Shown one piece after another: positions 24,885 through 33,834 of a DNA stretch of 64,000 nucleotides. The position numbers and the translations under genes were made by a program. The notes under the pieces were generated by a model, which was not told the DNA's origin, did no database searches, and was given only the letters and a program-made list of their open reading frames with translations. Position 1 is the stretch's first letter. Every line of letters starts with the position of its first letter. This DNA comes from Virgisporangium ochraceum (GTDB lineage Bacteria > Actinomycetota > Actinomycetes > Mycobacteriales > Micromonosporaceae): contig NZ_BOPH01000009.1 of assembly GCF_016863655.1 (NCBI RefSeq), forward strand, positions 1 to 64,000. Direction: 5' to 3'.

Positions 24885-26668
24885 TCGTCCTGCGCCGACC
24901 CGATGACGTCGAGCGTGGCGCCGCTCTCGACCAGCCGGCCCTTGTTCAGCACCAGCACCTCGTCGGCGAGCAGGCGCGCGCTCAGCAGGTCGTGGGTGAT
25001 GTAGAGCATCGCCAGCCGGCGGGTGCGCGCCAGGTCGCCGAGCAGTTCGAGGATCTCGGCCCGGATCGACACGTCGAGCATCGAGATCGGCTCGTCGGCG
25101 ATCAGGATCTCCGGTTCGGGGGCCAGCGCCCGCGCGGTCACCACGCGTTGGCGCTGCCCGCCGGAGAGCTGATGCGGCAGCTTGTCGAGGAACTGCCCGG
25201 CCGGCGAGAGTCCCACGCTCTCGAGCAGTTCGGCGGCGCGGTCGCGGACCGCGCCGCCGCGCAACCCGCGGTAGTTGACGAGGGGACGCGAGAGCGCGTA
25301 CGCGACGGTGCGGGTCGGGTTCAGCGCGCTGAACGGGTCCTGGAACACCATCTGCACGTGACGGCGGTAGTTGCGCAGGGCGCGTCCACGGAGCTTGTCG
25401 ACGCGGGTCTCTCCGAAGCTGACGGTTCCCGAGGTCGGCCGCTCCACACCGGTGACGAGCCGCGCGATCGTCGACTTGCCGCTGCCGCTCTGCCCGACGA
25501 GCGCCGTCACCCGCCCGCCGAACAGCGCCAACGACACGTCGCGCACCGCCTCGGTCGAGCTGGTCCGTAGCCCGCGGCGCGTCCGGTAGGTCATCGACAC
25601 GTTCTCGACCGTGAGCACCGGACGCACCTCGACCTCGGCGGTGTCGGAGGCCGGGGACACCGTGGAGAACGCGCCGATCGGCGCCGCGCCCTCGACCGCG
25701 CCCGGCGGCGTGTCGGGCAGCCGCTCCTGCTGCGCGACGTGGCACCGCACCAGGCCGCCATGGTTCTCGAGCAGGTCCGGATGGGTCTCCCGGCACTGGT
25801 CCTCGGCGTACGGGCAGCGGGCCGTGAACAGGCAGCCCCGGTGCTCGCGGCTGAGGTCCGGCGGCCGGCCCGGGATGTAGCTGACCTTCACCTCGGCCAG
25901 CCGCGGGTCGGCGTACGAGCCCAGCAGCCCGCGCGTGTACGGGTGCCGCGGGTCGCGCAGCATCTCCGCCGCCGGCCGGTCCTCGACGAGCTCGCCGCCA
26001 TACATCACCATCACCCGGTCGGCCAGCTCGAGCACCGTGCCGAGGTCGTGGCTGATGAAGATGACCGCGAACCCGAGCCGCTCGCGCAGCGTCCGCAGCT
26101 CGTCGAGGATGCTGCGTTGCACGACGACGTCGAGCCCGGTGGTCGGCTCGTCGAGCAGCACGAGCTTGGGACGCAACGCGAGCGCGAGAGCCAGCGCGAC
26201 CCGCTGCTTCATGCCGCCGGAGAGCTCGTGCGGGAACGCCTTGAGTACGTGCGGTTCCAGCGACACCATCCGTAGCAGCTCGGCGGGGTCGGTGCGTGGC
26301 GCCTCCCGGTGCGCCTCGAACGTGTCCTCGAACTGGTCCTCGACGCGGATCACCGGGTTCAGCGAGTTCATGCTGCTCTGGAACACCGTCGACAGGTCGA
26401 CCCAGCGCATGTCGCGCAGCTCGTCCTGGCTCGCCGTGGTGATGTCGCGCCCGTTGAACTCGACCGTGCCGCCGCTGATCCGCGCCGGCGGGGTGAGCAG
26501 CCGCAGGATCGCGTTGCCCAATGTGGACTTTCCGCAGCCCGACTCGCCGAGGAGCCCGACGAACTCGTTGTCGTCGACGGTGAAGCTCACGTCGTGCACG
26601 GCCCGCACGGCCGCGTGGTCACGCGGGGTGTAGGTCACCGACAGGTTCTGAACCGACAACAGCGTCAT
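24830..26668 (-). CDS. Dpp/Opp-type ABC transporter, fused tandem ATPase
   Basis: A 612-aa protein joining the DppD- and DppF-type ATPases in one chain. Two Walker A motifs (GESGCGKST near residue 42 and GQSGSGKST in the second half), two LSGG signatures (HELSGGMKQR, HQLSGGQRQR) and two Walker B segments (LVLLDEPTTGLD, ILIADEPISMLD) are intact. The first half ends with the oligopeptide-transporter C-terminal motif (GCLFTARCPYAEDQC). It powers the two permeases encoded upstream, 3 nt away. Despite the family name, the neighbours suggest oligosaccharide import. Confidence 0.93.
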   Translation of the reverse strand: MTLLSVQNLSVTYTPRDHAAVRAVHDVSFTVDDNEFVGLLGESGCGKSTLGNAILRLLTPPARISGGTVEFNGRDITTASQDELRDMRWVDLSTVFQSSMNSLNPVIRVEDQFEDTFEAHREAPRTDPAELLRMVSLEPHVLKAFPHELSGGMKQRVALALALALRPKLVLLDEPTTGLDVVVQRSILDELRTLRERLGFAVIFISHDLGTVLELADRVMVMYGGELVEDRPAAEMLRDPRHPYTRGLLGSYADPRLAEVKVSYIPGRPPDLSREHRGCLFTARCPYAEDQCRETHPDLLENHGGLVRCHVAQQERLPDTPPGAVEGAAPIGAFSTVSPASDTAEVEVRPVLTVENVSMTYRTRRGLRTSSTEAVRDVSLALFGGRVTALVGQSGSGKSTIARLVTGVERPTSGTVSFGETRVDKLRGRALRNYRRHVQMVFQDPFSALNPTRTVAYALSRPLVNYRGLRGGAVRDRAAELLESVGLSPAGQFLDKLPHQLSGGQRQRVVTARALAPEPEILIADEPISMLDVSIRAEILELLGDLARTRRLAMLYITHDLLSARLLADEVLVLNKGRLVESGATLDVIGSAQDDYTRLLLESIPNPFARAR

Positions 26669-26671
26669 CTC

Positions 26672-27598
26672 TCAGTCCTCCCGGAGGTGCGGGTTGCTCA
26701 ACGCGTCGATGCCGAAGTTGATGAGCGTGAACGACAGGATCAGCAACGACAGCGCGAGACCGGGCGCGATCAGCCAGGCCCACTGCCCGGTGAGCATTGC
26801 CCCACCGAGGCTGGCCTGGTGCAGCATCGTGCCCCAGCTGACCGTCTGCGGGTCACCGAGCCCGAGGAACGCGAGGCCCGCCTCGCCGCCGATCGCGCCG
26901 AGCGCCGCACCCATGAACCCCACCACGATCAGCGAGGTCATGTTCGGCACGATCTCGCGGAAGATGATGCGCCACGTGCCGTCGCCGGCGAACCGCGCCG
27001 CGGTGATGTAGTCGCGCGTCCGCAGCGTGATGATCTGGGACCGCTTGATGCGCGCACCGTACGCCCACCCGGTGATGCTGATGACGATGATGATGAGCCA
27101 CAGCCCGCGCACCGGAGCGTAGGCGGCCAGCGTGATCATCAGTGGCAGCGCCGGGATCACGAGGCCCAGGTTGATGAAGAAGGACAGGATCTCGTCGGTC
27201 CAGCCCTGCTTGTAACCGGCCAGCAGACCGATCACCAGCCCGACCACCGTGGAGATGGCACCCGCCACCACCCCGACGATCAGGGAGGCGCGCGCGCCGT
27301 AGACGAGCTGCGACCACACGTCCTCGCCCTGTGCCGTGGTGCCGAGCCAGTGGTCGGCCGACGGGCCGGCCGACCGGGCGAAGTCGTCGTAACGCGGGTC
27401 CGCCGGCGTGATCACCGGTGCCAGCAGCGCCGCCAGCACGAACACCGCGAGCATGACGAGACCGACGCGGCACTTGCGGTTGCGCCACAGGATCACGAAC
27501 CAGCCGGGGACCCACCTGCGGCGGATCTCGGCGGACTCGGCCTGCAGCCCCTCGGTCTGCACCGCGTGGGTCGGTGCGGCCTGTACCGGAGTGCTCAT
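26672..27598 (-). CDS. Dpp/Opp-type ABC transporter permease (DppC-like)
   Basis: A 308-aa inner-membrane subunit with six membrane segments. The N-terminal OppC_N region (VILWRNRKCRVGLVMLAVFVLAALLAP), the DHWLGTTAQGEDVWSQLVYGAR stretch and the EAA loop (GGEAGLAFLGLGDPQTVSWG) mark the DppC/OppC branch. ATGA overlaps the stop of the upstream permease (27595-27598), so the two subunits are translated together. Confidence 0.93.
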   Translation of the reverse strand: MSTPVQAAPTHAVQTEGLQAESAEIRRRWVPGWFVILWRNRKCRVGLVMLAVFVLAALLAPVITPADPRYDDFARSAGPSADHWLGTTAQGEDVWSQLVYGARASLIVGVVAGAISTVVGLVIGLLAGYKQGWTDEILSFFINLGLVIPALPLMITLAAYAPVRGLWLIIIVISITGWAYGARIKRSQIITLRTRDYITAARFAGDGTWRIIFREIVPNMTSLIVVGFMGAALGAIGGEAGLAFLGLGDPQTVSWGTMLHQASLGGAMLTGQWAWLIAPGLALSLLILSFTLINFGIDALSNPHLRED

Positions 27599-28590
27599 GT
27601 GTGCGCGCCCTTTCTCACCCGCGGATCCAGGAAGCCGTAGAGGAGGTCGGCGCCGAAGTTGGCGATCAGCACCCCGACGGTGGTGAACAGGAAGATGGCC
27701 TGCATCAGCGGGAAGTCGCGGTTGCTCACCGCTTCCAGCAGCAGCCGCCCGAGCCCCGGGTAGTTGAACACCGTCTCCACCAGCACGGTGCCACCGAGAA
27801 TGCTGCCCAGCGCGATCGCGAACCCCGTGACGTTCGGCAGGATCGCGATCCGGCCGCCGTAGGTGAACGCGATGCGCCGTCCCTTCAGGCCCTTCGCCAT
27901 CGCGAGCCGGGTGTAGTCCTCACCAAGGCTCTGCACCATGTTGTTGCGCATACCGATGATCCAGCCGATCGGACCGGTGATGAGCAGCGCCACCGCCGGC
28001 AGCACGCTGTGCTGGATCGCGTCGGAGATGAACACCCAGTTCCACCCGGGCGAGCTGCCGGGCCCGTGTCCGCCGTCGGCGGGGAACCACGGCAACGTGA
28101 ACGCGAACGTGTAGATGAGCAGCATCGCGATCCAGAAGAACGGCAACGTGCCGACGAACGTGGACCCGAGCGTGATGACGGAGTCGAGCCGGCTGTTGCG
28201 CCGGTAGGCCGCCCACGTCCCCAGCAGGTTGCCGATCACGAAAGCCAGGATCTGCGTGACCCCCACCAGGATCACCGTCCACGGCAGGGTCTCCCCGATC
28301 ATGTGGGTGACCGTGTACGGGAAGTACGTGTAGGAGACCCCGAAGTCCCCCCGGAACAGCGCACCCAGGTACTGGAAGTACTGCTCCAGGAGGTTTCCGT
28401 CGGGCGTGCCGAGCATCGTGCGGATGGCTTCGACCTGAGCCGGGTCGACCGACCCGCCCTTGCCGACCAGCCGCTGCACGATCGCGTCGGCGGGGTCGCC
28501 GGGCTGCAGCCGCGGAATGAGGAAGTTCAGGGTCACCGCGGCCCATAGAGTGCCGATGAAGAAGAGGAATCGTCTGGCGAAGTAGGCCAC
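27595..28590 (-). CDS. Dpp/Opp-type ABC transporter permease (DppB-like)
   Basis: A 331-aa inner-membrane subunit with six membrane segments. The N-terminus RRFLFFIGTLWAAVTLNFLIPRLQPGDPAD and the C-terminal ALGSILGGTVLVETVFNYPGLGRLLLEAV (EAA loop) are DppB/OppB hallmarks. Second gene of the importer operon, 40 bp after the binding-protein gene. Confidence 0.93.
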   Translation of the reverse strand: MAYFARRFLFFIGTLWAAVTLNFLIPRLQPGDPADAIVQRLVGKGGSVDPAQVEAIRTMLGTPDGNLLEQYFQYLGALFRGDFGVSYTYFPYTVTHMIGETLPWTVILVGVTQILAFVIGNLLGTWAAYRRNSRLDSVITLGSTFVGTLPFFWIAMLLIYTFAFTLPWFPADGGHGPGSSPGWNWVFISDAIQHSVLPAVALLITGPIGWIIGMRNNMVQSLGEDYTRLAMAKGLKGRRIAFTYGGRIAILPNVTGFAIALGSILGGTVLVETVFNYPGLGRLLLEAVSNRDFPLMQAIFLFTTVGVLIANFGADLLYGFLDPRVRKGAHT

Positions 28591-28630
28591 GGCGTGAGCT
28601 CCTTCCGTGGATAGAGACCGGGCGGGGGAC

Positions 28631-30298
28631 CTACCCCGCGGCCGGCTTCAGGTTGGTGATCCAGAGCAGGTTGTCCGTGGGCATGGCGAACGGTTCCTTC
28701 TCGTTGGGCCAGCCCGTGGCCTTCTTCGTCGAGTACTGGAACCACCGGGCCCCGTACCAGAGCGGGATCACCGGCACCTGGTCCATCATGATCTTCGCCA
28801 GGTCGGCGACGATCGGCTTCTGCGCGTTCTTGTCCTGCGCACCGAACAGCTTGTCGATCAGCTCGTCGGTGCGGGGATCGTTCCAACGCACGAAGTTGCT
28901 CGTGGCCTTCTGTCCGACCGGTGCCGACACGTCGCTCGACAGCGCCTCCTGGAAGTTGCGGAACATGTTGCAGGTTCCGCCGTACACGCCGAGCACCGCG
29001 TCGAAGTTGCCGATCGCGCGGTCGTTCTCGTACGCCGGGAACGCCGGTCCGTCCTGGGTGATGCTGAAGCCGAGCGCGCTCAGGTTCTCGATGATGATCC
29101 GCTGGGCGGCCACCCAGTCGCTCCAGTCGCCGGGCACCGCGAACTTGAACGCGATCGGCTTGCCGCTCTTGTCGAGCCGCTTGCCGTCGGCGCCCTTGTT
29201 GTAGCCGGCGGCGGTGAGCGCCGCGTCGGCCTTCGCGCTGTCGAACTTCTGCACGCCCTTGTCGGCGATGTCCGACGGGATGAAGTCCTCCTGGTTGGGC
29301 ATCCGGATGCCGGTCTGGCTGGCCGGTTTCACGTAGCCGAGCTGCGCCTTGTCGGCGATCTCCTGGCGGTTGATCGCGGTGAGCAGCGCCTTGCGGAACG
29401 CCACGTCGTTGAACGGCGCCTTGGTGAGGTTCATGTAGAACGCGATCGTGCCCTCGGCCGGGTACCAGTAGTGGTTGTTCTTCGGATCCCGGTCGACGTA
29501 GGTCTTCTGGATGTCGGGCACGAACATGGCGTTGTGGTCGAACTCGCCGCGGCTCAGCTTGAGCTGGTTGACCTGCGAGTCACCCTGGTCGCTGTTGAAG
29601 CGGACCTCGTCGACCTTCACCTTGTCGGCCTGCCAGTAGGTGGGGTTGCGCGCGATCACCAACTGCTGGCCGTTGAACGACTTCACCGTGAACGGCCCGG
29701 TGCCCACCGGGTTGTCGGCGTTGACGAACGTCACCGGGTCGGACTGCTTCTCCCAGATGTGCTTGGGAACGATCCGCACGTCGTCGATCTCGGTGAACGC
29801 GGCGGCTCCGGGACCGTTGAACGTGAACTGTGCGGTCTTGTCGTCGGGCGCGGTGACCGCGGACAGGTAGCGCCACAGGCCACGGAGGTCGAGCGCCTTG
29901 TGCTGCTTGAGCATGTTGAACGTGAACTCGACGTCCTTGGCGGTGAACGCCTGGCCGTCGTTCCACTTCACGTTGTCGCGCATCGTGAAGACGAGCGTCG
30001 ACGCGTCCTTCCACTCCCACTTGGTGGCGAGCCACGGCTTGGCTTCACAGGCGTAGTTGTCGAACTGCATCAGCGGCTCGAACAGATACCCGTAGGCCTC
30101 CAGCCGGGTGGCTTCGAGGTACGGGTTGTAGTTCGGCTGCGGGTTGCTGCCGCCGCCGAAGCCGCCGAAGTTCAGGTAGTCGATCCTGTCTCCGGAGCTG
30201 GTGCCGCTCTGGCCTTCGGTTCCGGTGCAGCCGGCGGACACCACGAGTGCGGCGGCGGTGGCTATGACGGCGATCCGGAAGCGCTTTCCGCGTCTCAC
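28631..30298 (-). CDS. ABC solute-binding lipoprotein (SBP family 5)
   Basis: A 555-aa lipoprotein of the DppA/OppA fold that would capture the substrate outside the membrane. The GTG at 30298 has GGAGG 9 nt upstream and gives an arginine-rich signal with lipobox VSAGC. Family signatures include WKDASTLVFTMRDNVKWNDGQAFTAKDVEFTF and the NPTYWQ motif. The mature N-terminus begins with a glycine/asparagine-rich stretch (FGGFGGGSNPQPNYNPY). In Actinobacteria and Thermotogae this fold also binds cello-, xylo- and mannooligosaccharides; flanking LacI, GH35 and GH39 genes favour that here. It lies 119 bp downstream of the LacI gene on the same strand. Confidence 0.92.
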   Translation of the reverse strand: MRRGKRFRIAVIATAAALVVSAGCTGTEGQSGTSSGDRIDYLNFGGFGGGSNPQPNYNPYLEATRLEAYGYLFEPLMQFDNYACEAKPWLATKWEWKDASTLVFTMRDNVKWNDGQAFTAKDVEFTFNMLKQHKALDLRGLWRYLSAVTAPDDKTAQFTFNGPGAAAFTEIDDVRIVPKHIWEKQSDPVTFVNADNPVGTGPFTVKSFNGQQLVIARNPTYWQADKVKVDEVRFNSDQGDSQVNQLKLSRGEFDHNAMFVPDIQKTYVDRDPKNNHYWYPAEGTIAFYMNLTKAPFNDVAFRKALLTAINRQEIADKAQLGYVKPASQTGIRMPNQEDFIPSDIADKGVQKFDSAKADAALTAAGYNKGADGKRLDKSGKPIAFKFAVPGDWSDWVAAQRIIIENLSALGFSITQDGPAFPAYENDRAIGNFDAVLGVYGGTCNMFRNFQEALSSDVSAPVGQKATSNFVRWNDPRTDELIDKLFGAQDKNAQKPIVADLAKIMMDQVPVIPLWYGARWFQYSTKKATGWPNEKEPFAMPTDNLLWITNLKPAAG

Positions 30299-30417
30299 GT
30301 TGCGCGACCTCCTGATTGCGACGCCCGACGGGCGCCAGACGGTTCGGGGGTGTAGGGCATCGCACCCGCGGCCGCCGGCCTCGGATGTGGTGCGTTTCGG
30401 GTCTGAGAGAGGTGTGT

Positions 30418-31452
30418 TTACGGGTCCCGGCGGGCGGGATCCCCCGTGGTGTTCCTTGCTCCGGCGCAGCCGCAGCTGCGGCGGATCACAAGCTCGGTGG
30501 GGAGCAGCCGGCTCTGCGGCGGGTCGGTGCTGGCCCGCAGCAGCTGCCGCGCGGTCTCGGCCGCGAGCTCCCGGATCGGCTGCCGCACGGTGGTCAGCGC
30601 CGGTGCGACCAGGCCGGCCATCTGCACGTCGTCGAACCCGGTGATGACAACGTCCTCGGGCACGCGCACGCCGGCGCCCAGCAGGCCGACGAGCACACCG
30701 AGCGCGGTCTCGTCGTTGGCGCAGACGATCGCCTGCGGGAGCGGGCCGCGCTTCAGGAGCTGGGTCGCCACCTGCACGCCGTCCTCCTGCCGGAGCGCCG
30801 CGCGGACGGGCCGCCGCCGCTGCGCGCGGCCGGTGTCGCGGTGCGCGGCGCGGAAGCCGTCCCACCGCTCGCTGATGTCGGGTGAGCCGTCGGGGCTGCC
30901 GACGAAGATGAGGTCGCGCAGCCCGTGCGTCTCCAGGAGATGCGTCGTGAGCGCGCGCATCGCGTCGTGGTTCTCGGCGCGGATCGACGGCACCGCTCCG
31001 GGACCCTTACCGGCGAGCACGACCACCGGCAGCGCGCCGGCCAGCCGCAGCACGGCGTCGTCGGACACCGTGCCGCCGAGCACGGCGAGCCCGTCGACGC
31101 GCCGGGCCATCTCGATGACCTGCTCGTCGGAGTCGCTGCGCATGTGGGTGCACAGGATGTGCACGGCGGCCTGCGACTGCACCACTTCCAGCTCGAAGCC
31201 CTGGATCAGCTCGCCGAAGTACGGCCCGGCGAGGCCCGGGAACACCAGTCCGATCGCGTTGTGGCGGCGGGCGGCCAGCGCCCGGCCCCGGTGGTCGGGC
31301 TGGTAGCCGTGCGCCTTGATGGACTCCAGGACCCGCTGCCGCATCTCCTCCGACACCTGCCCGGTGCCGTTGAAGACGCGGGACACCGTCGCCACCGACA
31401 CGCCTGCCAGGCGCGCCATCTCGCGGACGGTCATCCGGTGGGAGTTGCTCAA
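30418..31452 (-). CDS. LacI-family transcriptional regulator of the glycan island
   Basis: A regulator of about 344 aa with the LacI helix-turn-helix (VREMARLAGVSVATVSRVFNGTGQVSEEMR, then hinge helix ALAARR) and a periplasmic-binding-protein-like sugar sensor. The C-terminus has a cysteine pair (RRSCGCAG). Start: TTG 31452 is preceded by GAGGG at 5 nt; ATG 31434 also begins just before the HTH. It is divergent from GH35 and upstream of the importer operon. The operator GAAACCGGTTAC lies 31 bp upstream of its own start and again before GH39, so it probably controls all of these genes. Confidence 0.9.
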   Translation of the reverse strand: MSNSHRMTVREMARLAGVSVATVSRVFNGTGQVSEEMRQRVLESIKAHGYQPDHRGRALAARRHNAIGLVFPGLAGPYFGELIQGFELEVVQSQAAVHILCTHMRSDSDEQVIEMARRVDGLAVLGGTVSDDAVLRLAGALPVVVLAGKGPGAVPSIRAENHDAMRALTTHLLETHGLRDLIFVGSPDGSPDISERWDGFRAAHRDTGRAQRRRPVRAALRQEDGVQVATQLLKRGPLPQAIVCANDETALGVLVGLLGAGVRVPEDVVITGFDDVQMAGLVAPALTTVRQPIRELAAETARQLLRASTDPPQSRLLPTELVIRRSCGCAGARNTTGDPARRDP

Positions 31453-31483
31453 GACATCCCTCTTCCGTAACGTGCGTTTCACA

Positions 31484-31495
31484 GAAACCGGTTAC
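31484..31495. promoter_or_regulatory. LacI-type operator between lacI and GH35
   Basis: GAAACCGGTTAC, identical to the site at 21652-21663. It is 31 bp from the TTG of the regulator and 77 bp before the GH35 ATG, so it can control both directions. Confidence 0.7.
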
Positions 31496-31571
31496 AGGAA
31501 CCATAAGCAGGCCCCGAGAACTCCGCAACAGATGCGCCCGCTATGTCTGATCGACATATGGAAGGCCCCGG

Positions 31572-33830
31572 ATGTCCCAGGTTGAACTGCGCCGCCGCCG
31601 GATCCTGATCGACGGGCGGCCGCAGCTCGTGCTCTCCGGCGAGGTCCACTACTTCCGGCTGGACCCGGGCGACTGGAGCGACCGGCTCGACAAGCTGCGC
31701 GAGGCCGGCTGCGACACGGTCGCCACCTACATCCCGTGGCTGTGGCACGAGCTGCCCGACCGCGGCGTCGACCTCACCGGGCGCACCCACCCGCGGCGCG
31801 ACGTCGCCGGCTTCCTCGATCTGGCGCACGGCAAGGGACTGCGCGCGATCGCCCGGCCCGGACCGTTCGTCATGGCCGAGCTCAAGAACGAGGGCGTGCC
31901 CTACCGCCTGTACACCGATACGCCGCATCTGCAACCCACCACCTGGGATGGTGGGGTTGTACCCACCAGGACGCTGGATTATCTGGCGGCCGACTTCCTC
32001 GCGGCCGCCGAGGGCTGGTACGCGGCGGTCATGCCGATGCTCGCGGCGCGGCTCGCGCCCCGTGGCGGCCCGGTGATCGGCGTCCAGCTCGACAACGAGA
32101 TCGGCATGCTGTCGTGGGTCTCGAACTCCCCCGACCTCCCCGACGAACGTTTCCACCACCCGACCGAGGACCGCTCGCTGGCGGTACACGACGAGCTCGG
32201 CCGCTACATGCGCGACCGCTACCGCCGCTACGTCGCGTTCCTGCGCGACGCTGCGATCAGGCAGGGGGTCGACGGCGTTCCGTTTCTCATCAACGTGCAC
32301 GGCACCGACGAGGGCCGCGGCCGCACGTTCCCGATCGGCATCAGCCAGCTCTTCGAGAGCTACCGCGGTGTGCCGCAGCTGACCGCCGGCTCCGACCACT
32401 ACCTCGGCGACCTCACCGTCGGGAACGCGCCGGACCTCTACACCTCCAACGCGTTCCTGGCCGCGTCGCTGGACGCCGACCAGCCGCTGACGTCCCTGGA
32501 GTTCGAGGCGGGCTCCGGCGACTACGCCGAGGACCTGTCGCAGCTGGTTCCACCGCAGGCCGTCGACCTGAAGACGCGCATGTGCGTGGCCCAGGGCAAC
32601 CGGCTGCTCAACCTGTACCTGTTCACCGGTGGCCGCAACCCGTTGCTGGACAGGCCCGTCGGCGACGGCAACGACCGCATCGCGTTCACCGGCGAGCGGC
32701 ACGGGTTCGCGGCCCCGGTCGATCCGGAGGGCCGGTGCGGCGCGGCGTTCAGCGCCGTCCGCGACGCGTTCGCCGCCGTGCGCGGGGCGTCGGAGCTTCT
32801 GGCGGACGGCGACGAGGAGGACGACGGCTTCGCGCTGGCCTTCGTACCCGACCACTACCTGACCGAGTACCACCACCCGGCGTCGTCAGCGCGGGCCGAG
32901 CAGGTGGCCGACCTCGCCCGGTTCCGCGGCATGGGCCCGCGCGACATCCTGGCCCGCTCGCTGCTGCTGGCCGGGTACTCGTTCCCGGCCGTCGACGTGC
33001 AGTCCCCGGGCGCTCTTCCGCCCGTGCTGGTGCTGGCGAGCGCGTCGACGCTGGGACGCGCGGTGCAGGAGCGGCTGGCCGCCTACGTGTCCGACGGCGG
33101 GCGGCTGCTGCTGAACGGCGTCCTCCCGCGGTACGACGCCGACGGCGCACCGTGCACGGCGTTGGCCGACGCGCTCGGCGTCCGCGTGACGGGCCGGGTC
33201 GACGGCACGCCGCACTACTTCCCGTCGGTCGTCGCCGACGGACGGCCGGAGGTGCGGGTCGGCTACGCCCAGTACCTCGCCGGCGGCGACCCGGTGCTCC
33301 GCGTGGCCGGATCCGAGGCCGTGTGCGGGGTCCGGGTGCACCACGGCGCCGGCGTCGCGCTGCTGGTCGCCACCGACTACCCGGCCCATCTGGACTTCTG
33401 GCGTACCTGCATGGCCACGCTGGGCGTCACCCCGCGCCTGCGCCACGACGCGGCCGAACCCGGCCTGCTGCTGACGTCCACAGTGGACACCTCCGGCCAG
33501 CGGCTGCTGCACGTCCTGAACCTCGGCCCGAGCGACGCCGACTTCGCCCTGTCCTACCGCGACCGTCCCGTGCTGACCGGACGGCGGCTGCACGTTCCCG
33601 CCCGCGCCGGCGTGATGCTGCCGTACGGCGTCGGCGTGGGTACGGCCACCCTCCTGGAGACCACGTGCGAGCTGGTCGCCCGCACGGGCGACGAGGTGGT
33701 GCTCCGGCCGACCCAGGGGCCCCATGGCGACCTCGCGGTCTTCGACCGCGACCCGGCCGACGTCGACGGCGGGACAGCGGACGGCCCCGTCGTGACGGCC
33801 ACCGACGCCCGCGTCCGGGTCCGCTTCTAG
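31572..33830 (+). CDS. Glycoside hydrolase family 35 (beta-galactosidase)
   Basis: A 752-aa enzyme that would release terminal beta-galactose. GH35 signatures: LSGEVHYFRLDPGDWSDRL and DTVATYIPWLWHE near the N-terminus, ARPGPFVMAELKNEG, the acid/base Glu176 in QLDNEIG and the likely nucleophile Glu310 in SLEFEAGSG. C-terminal beta domains follow. There is no signal peptide, so it acts on imported oligosaccharides. It is divergent from the LacI gene across the shared operator. Galactose released could enter metabolism with help from galE at 35.6 kb. Confidence 0.88.
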   Translation: MSQVELRRRRILIDGRPQLVLSGEVHYFRLDPGDWSDRLDKLREAGCDTVATYIPWLWHELPDRGVDLTGRTHPRRDVAGFLDLAHGKGLRAIARPGPFVMAELKNEGVPYRLYTDTPHLQPTTWDGGVVPTRTLDYLAADFLAAAEGWYAAVMPMLAARLAPRGGPVIGVQLDNEIGMLSWVSNSPDLPDERFHHPTEDRSLAVHDELGRYMRDRYRRYVAFLRDAAIRQGVDGVPFLINVHGTDEGRGRTFPIGISQLFESYRGVPQLTAGSDHYLGDLTVGNAPDLYTSNAFLAASLDADQPLTSLEFEAGSGDYAEDLSQLVPPQAVDLKTRMCVAQGNRLLNLYLFTGGRNPLLDRPVGDGNDRIAFTGERHGFAAPVDPEGRCGAAFSAVRDAFAAVRGASELLADGDEEDDGFALAFVPDHYLTEYHHPASSARAEQVADLARFRGMGPRDILARSLLLAGYSFPAVDVQSPGALPPVLVLASASTLGRAVQERLAAYVSDGGRLLLNGVLPRYDADGAPCTALADALGVRVTGRVDGTPHYFPSVVADGRPEVRVGYAQYLAGGDPVLRVAGSEAVCGVRVHHGAGVALLVATDYPAHLDFWRTCMATLGVTPRLRHDAAEPGLLLTSTVDTSGQRLLHVLNLGPSDADFALSYRDRPVLTGRRLHVPARAGVMLPYGVGVGTATLLETTCELVARTGDEVVLRPTQGPHGDLAVFDRDPADVDGGTADGPVVTATDARVRVRF

Positions 33831-33834
33831 AACG

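Noticed and set aside
31929-31970. Hairpin-like repeats (CCCACCA / TGGTGGG) inside GH35
   Set aside because: They encode an ordinary loop in the protein and have mismatches; no reason to infer regulation.
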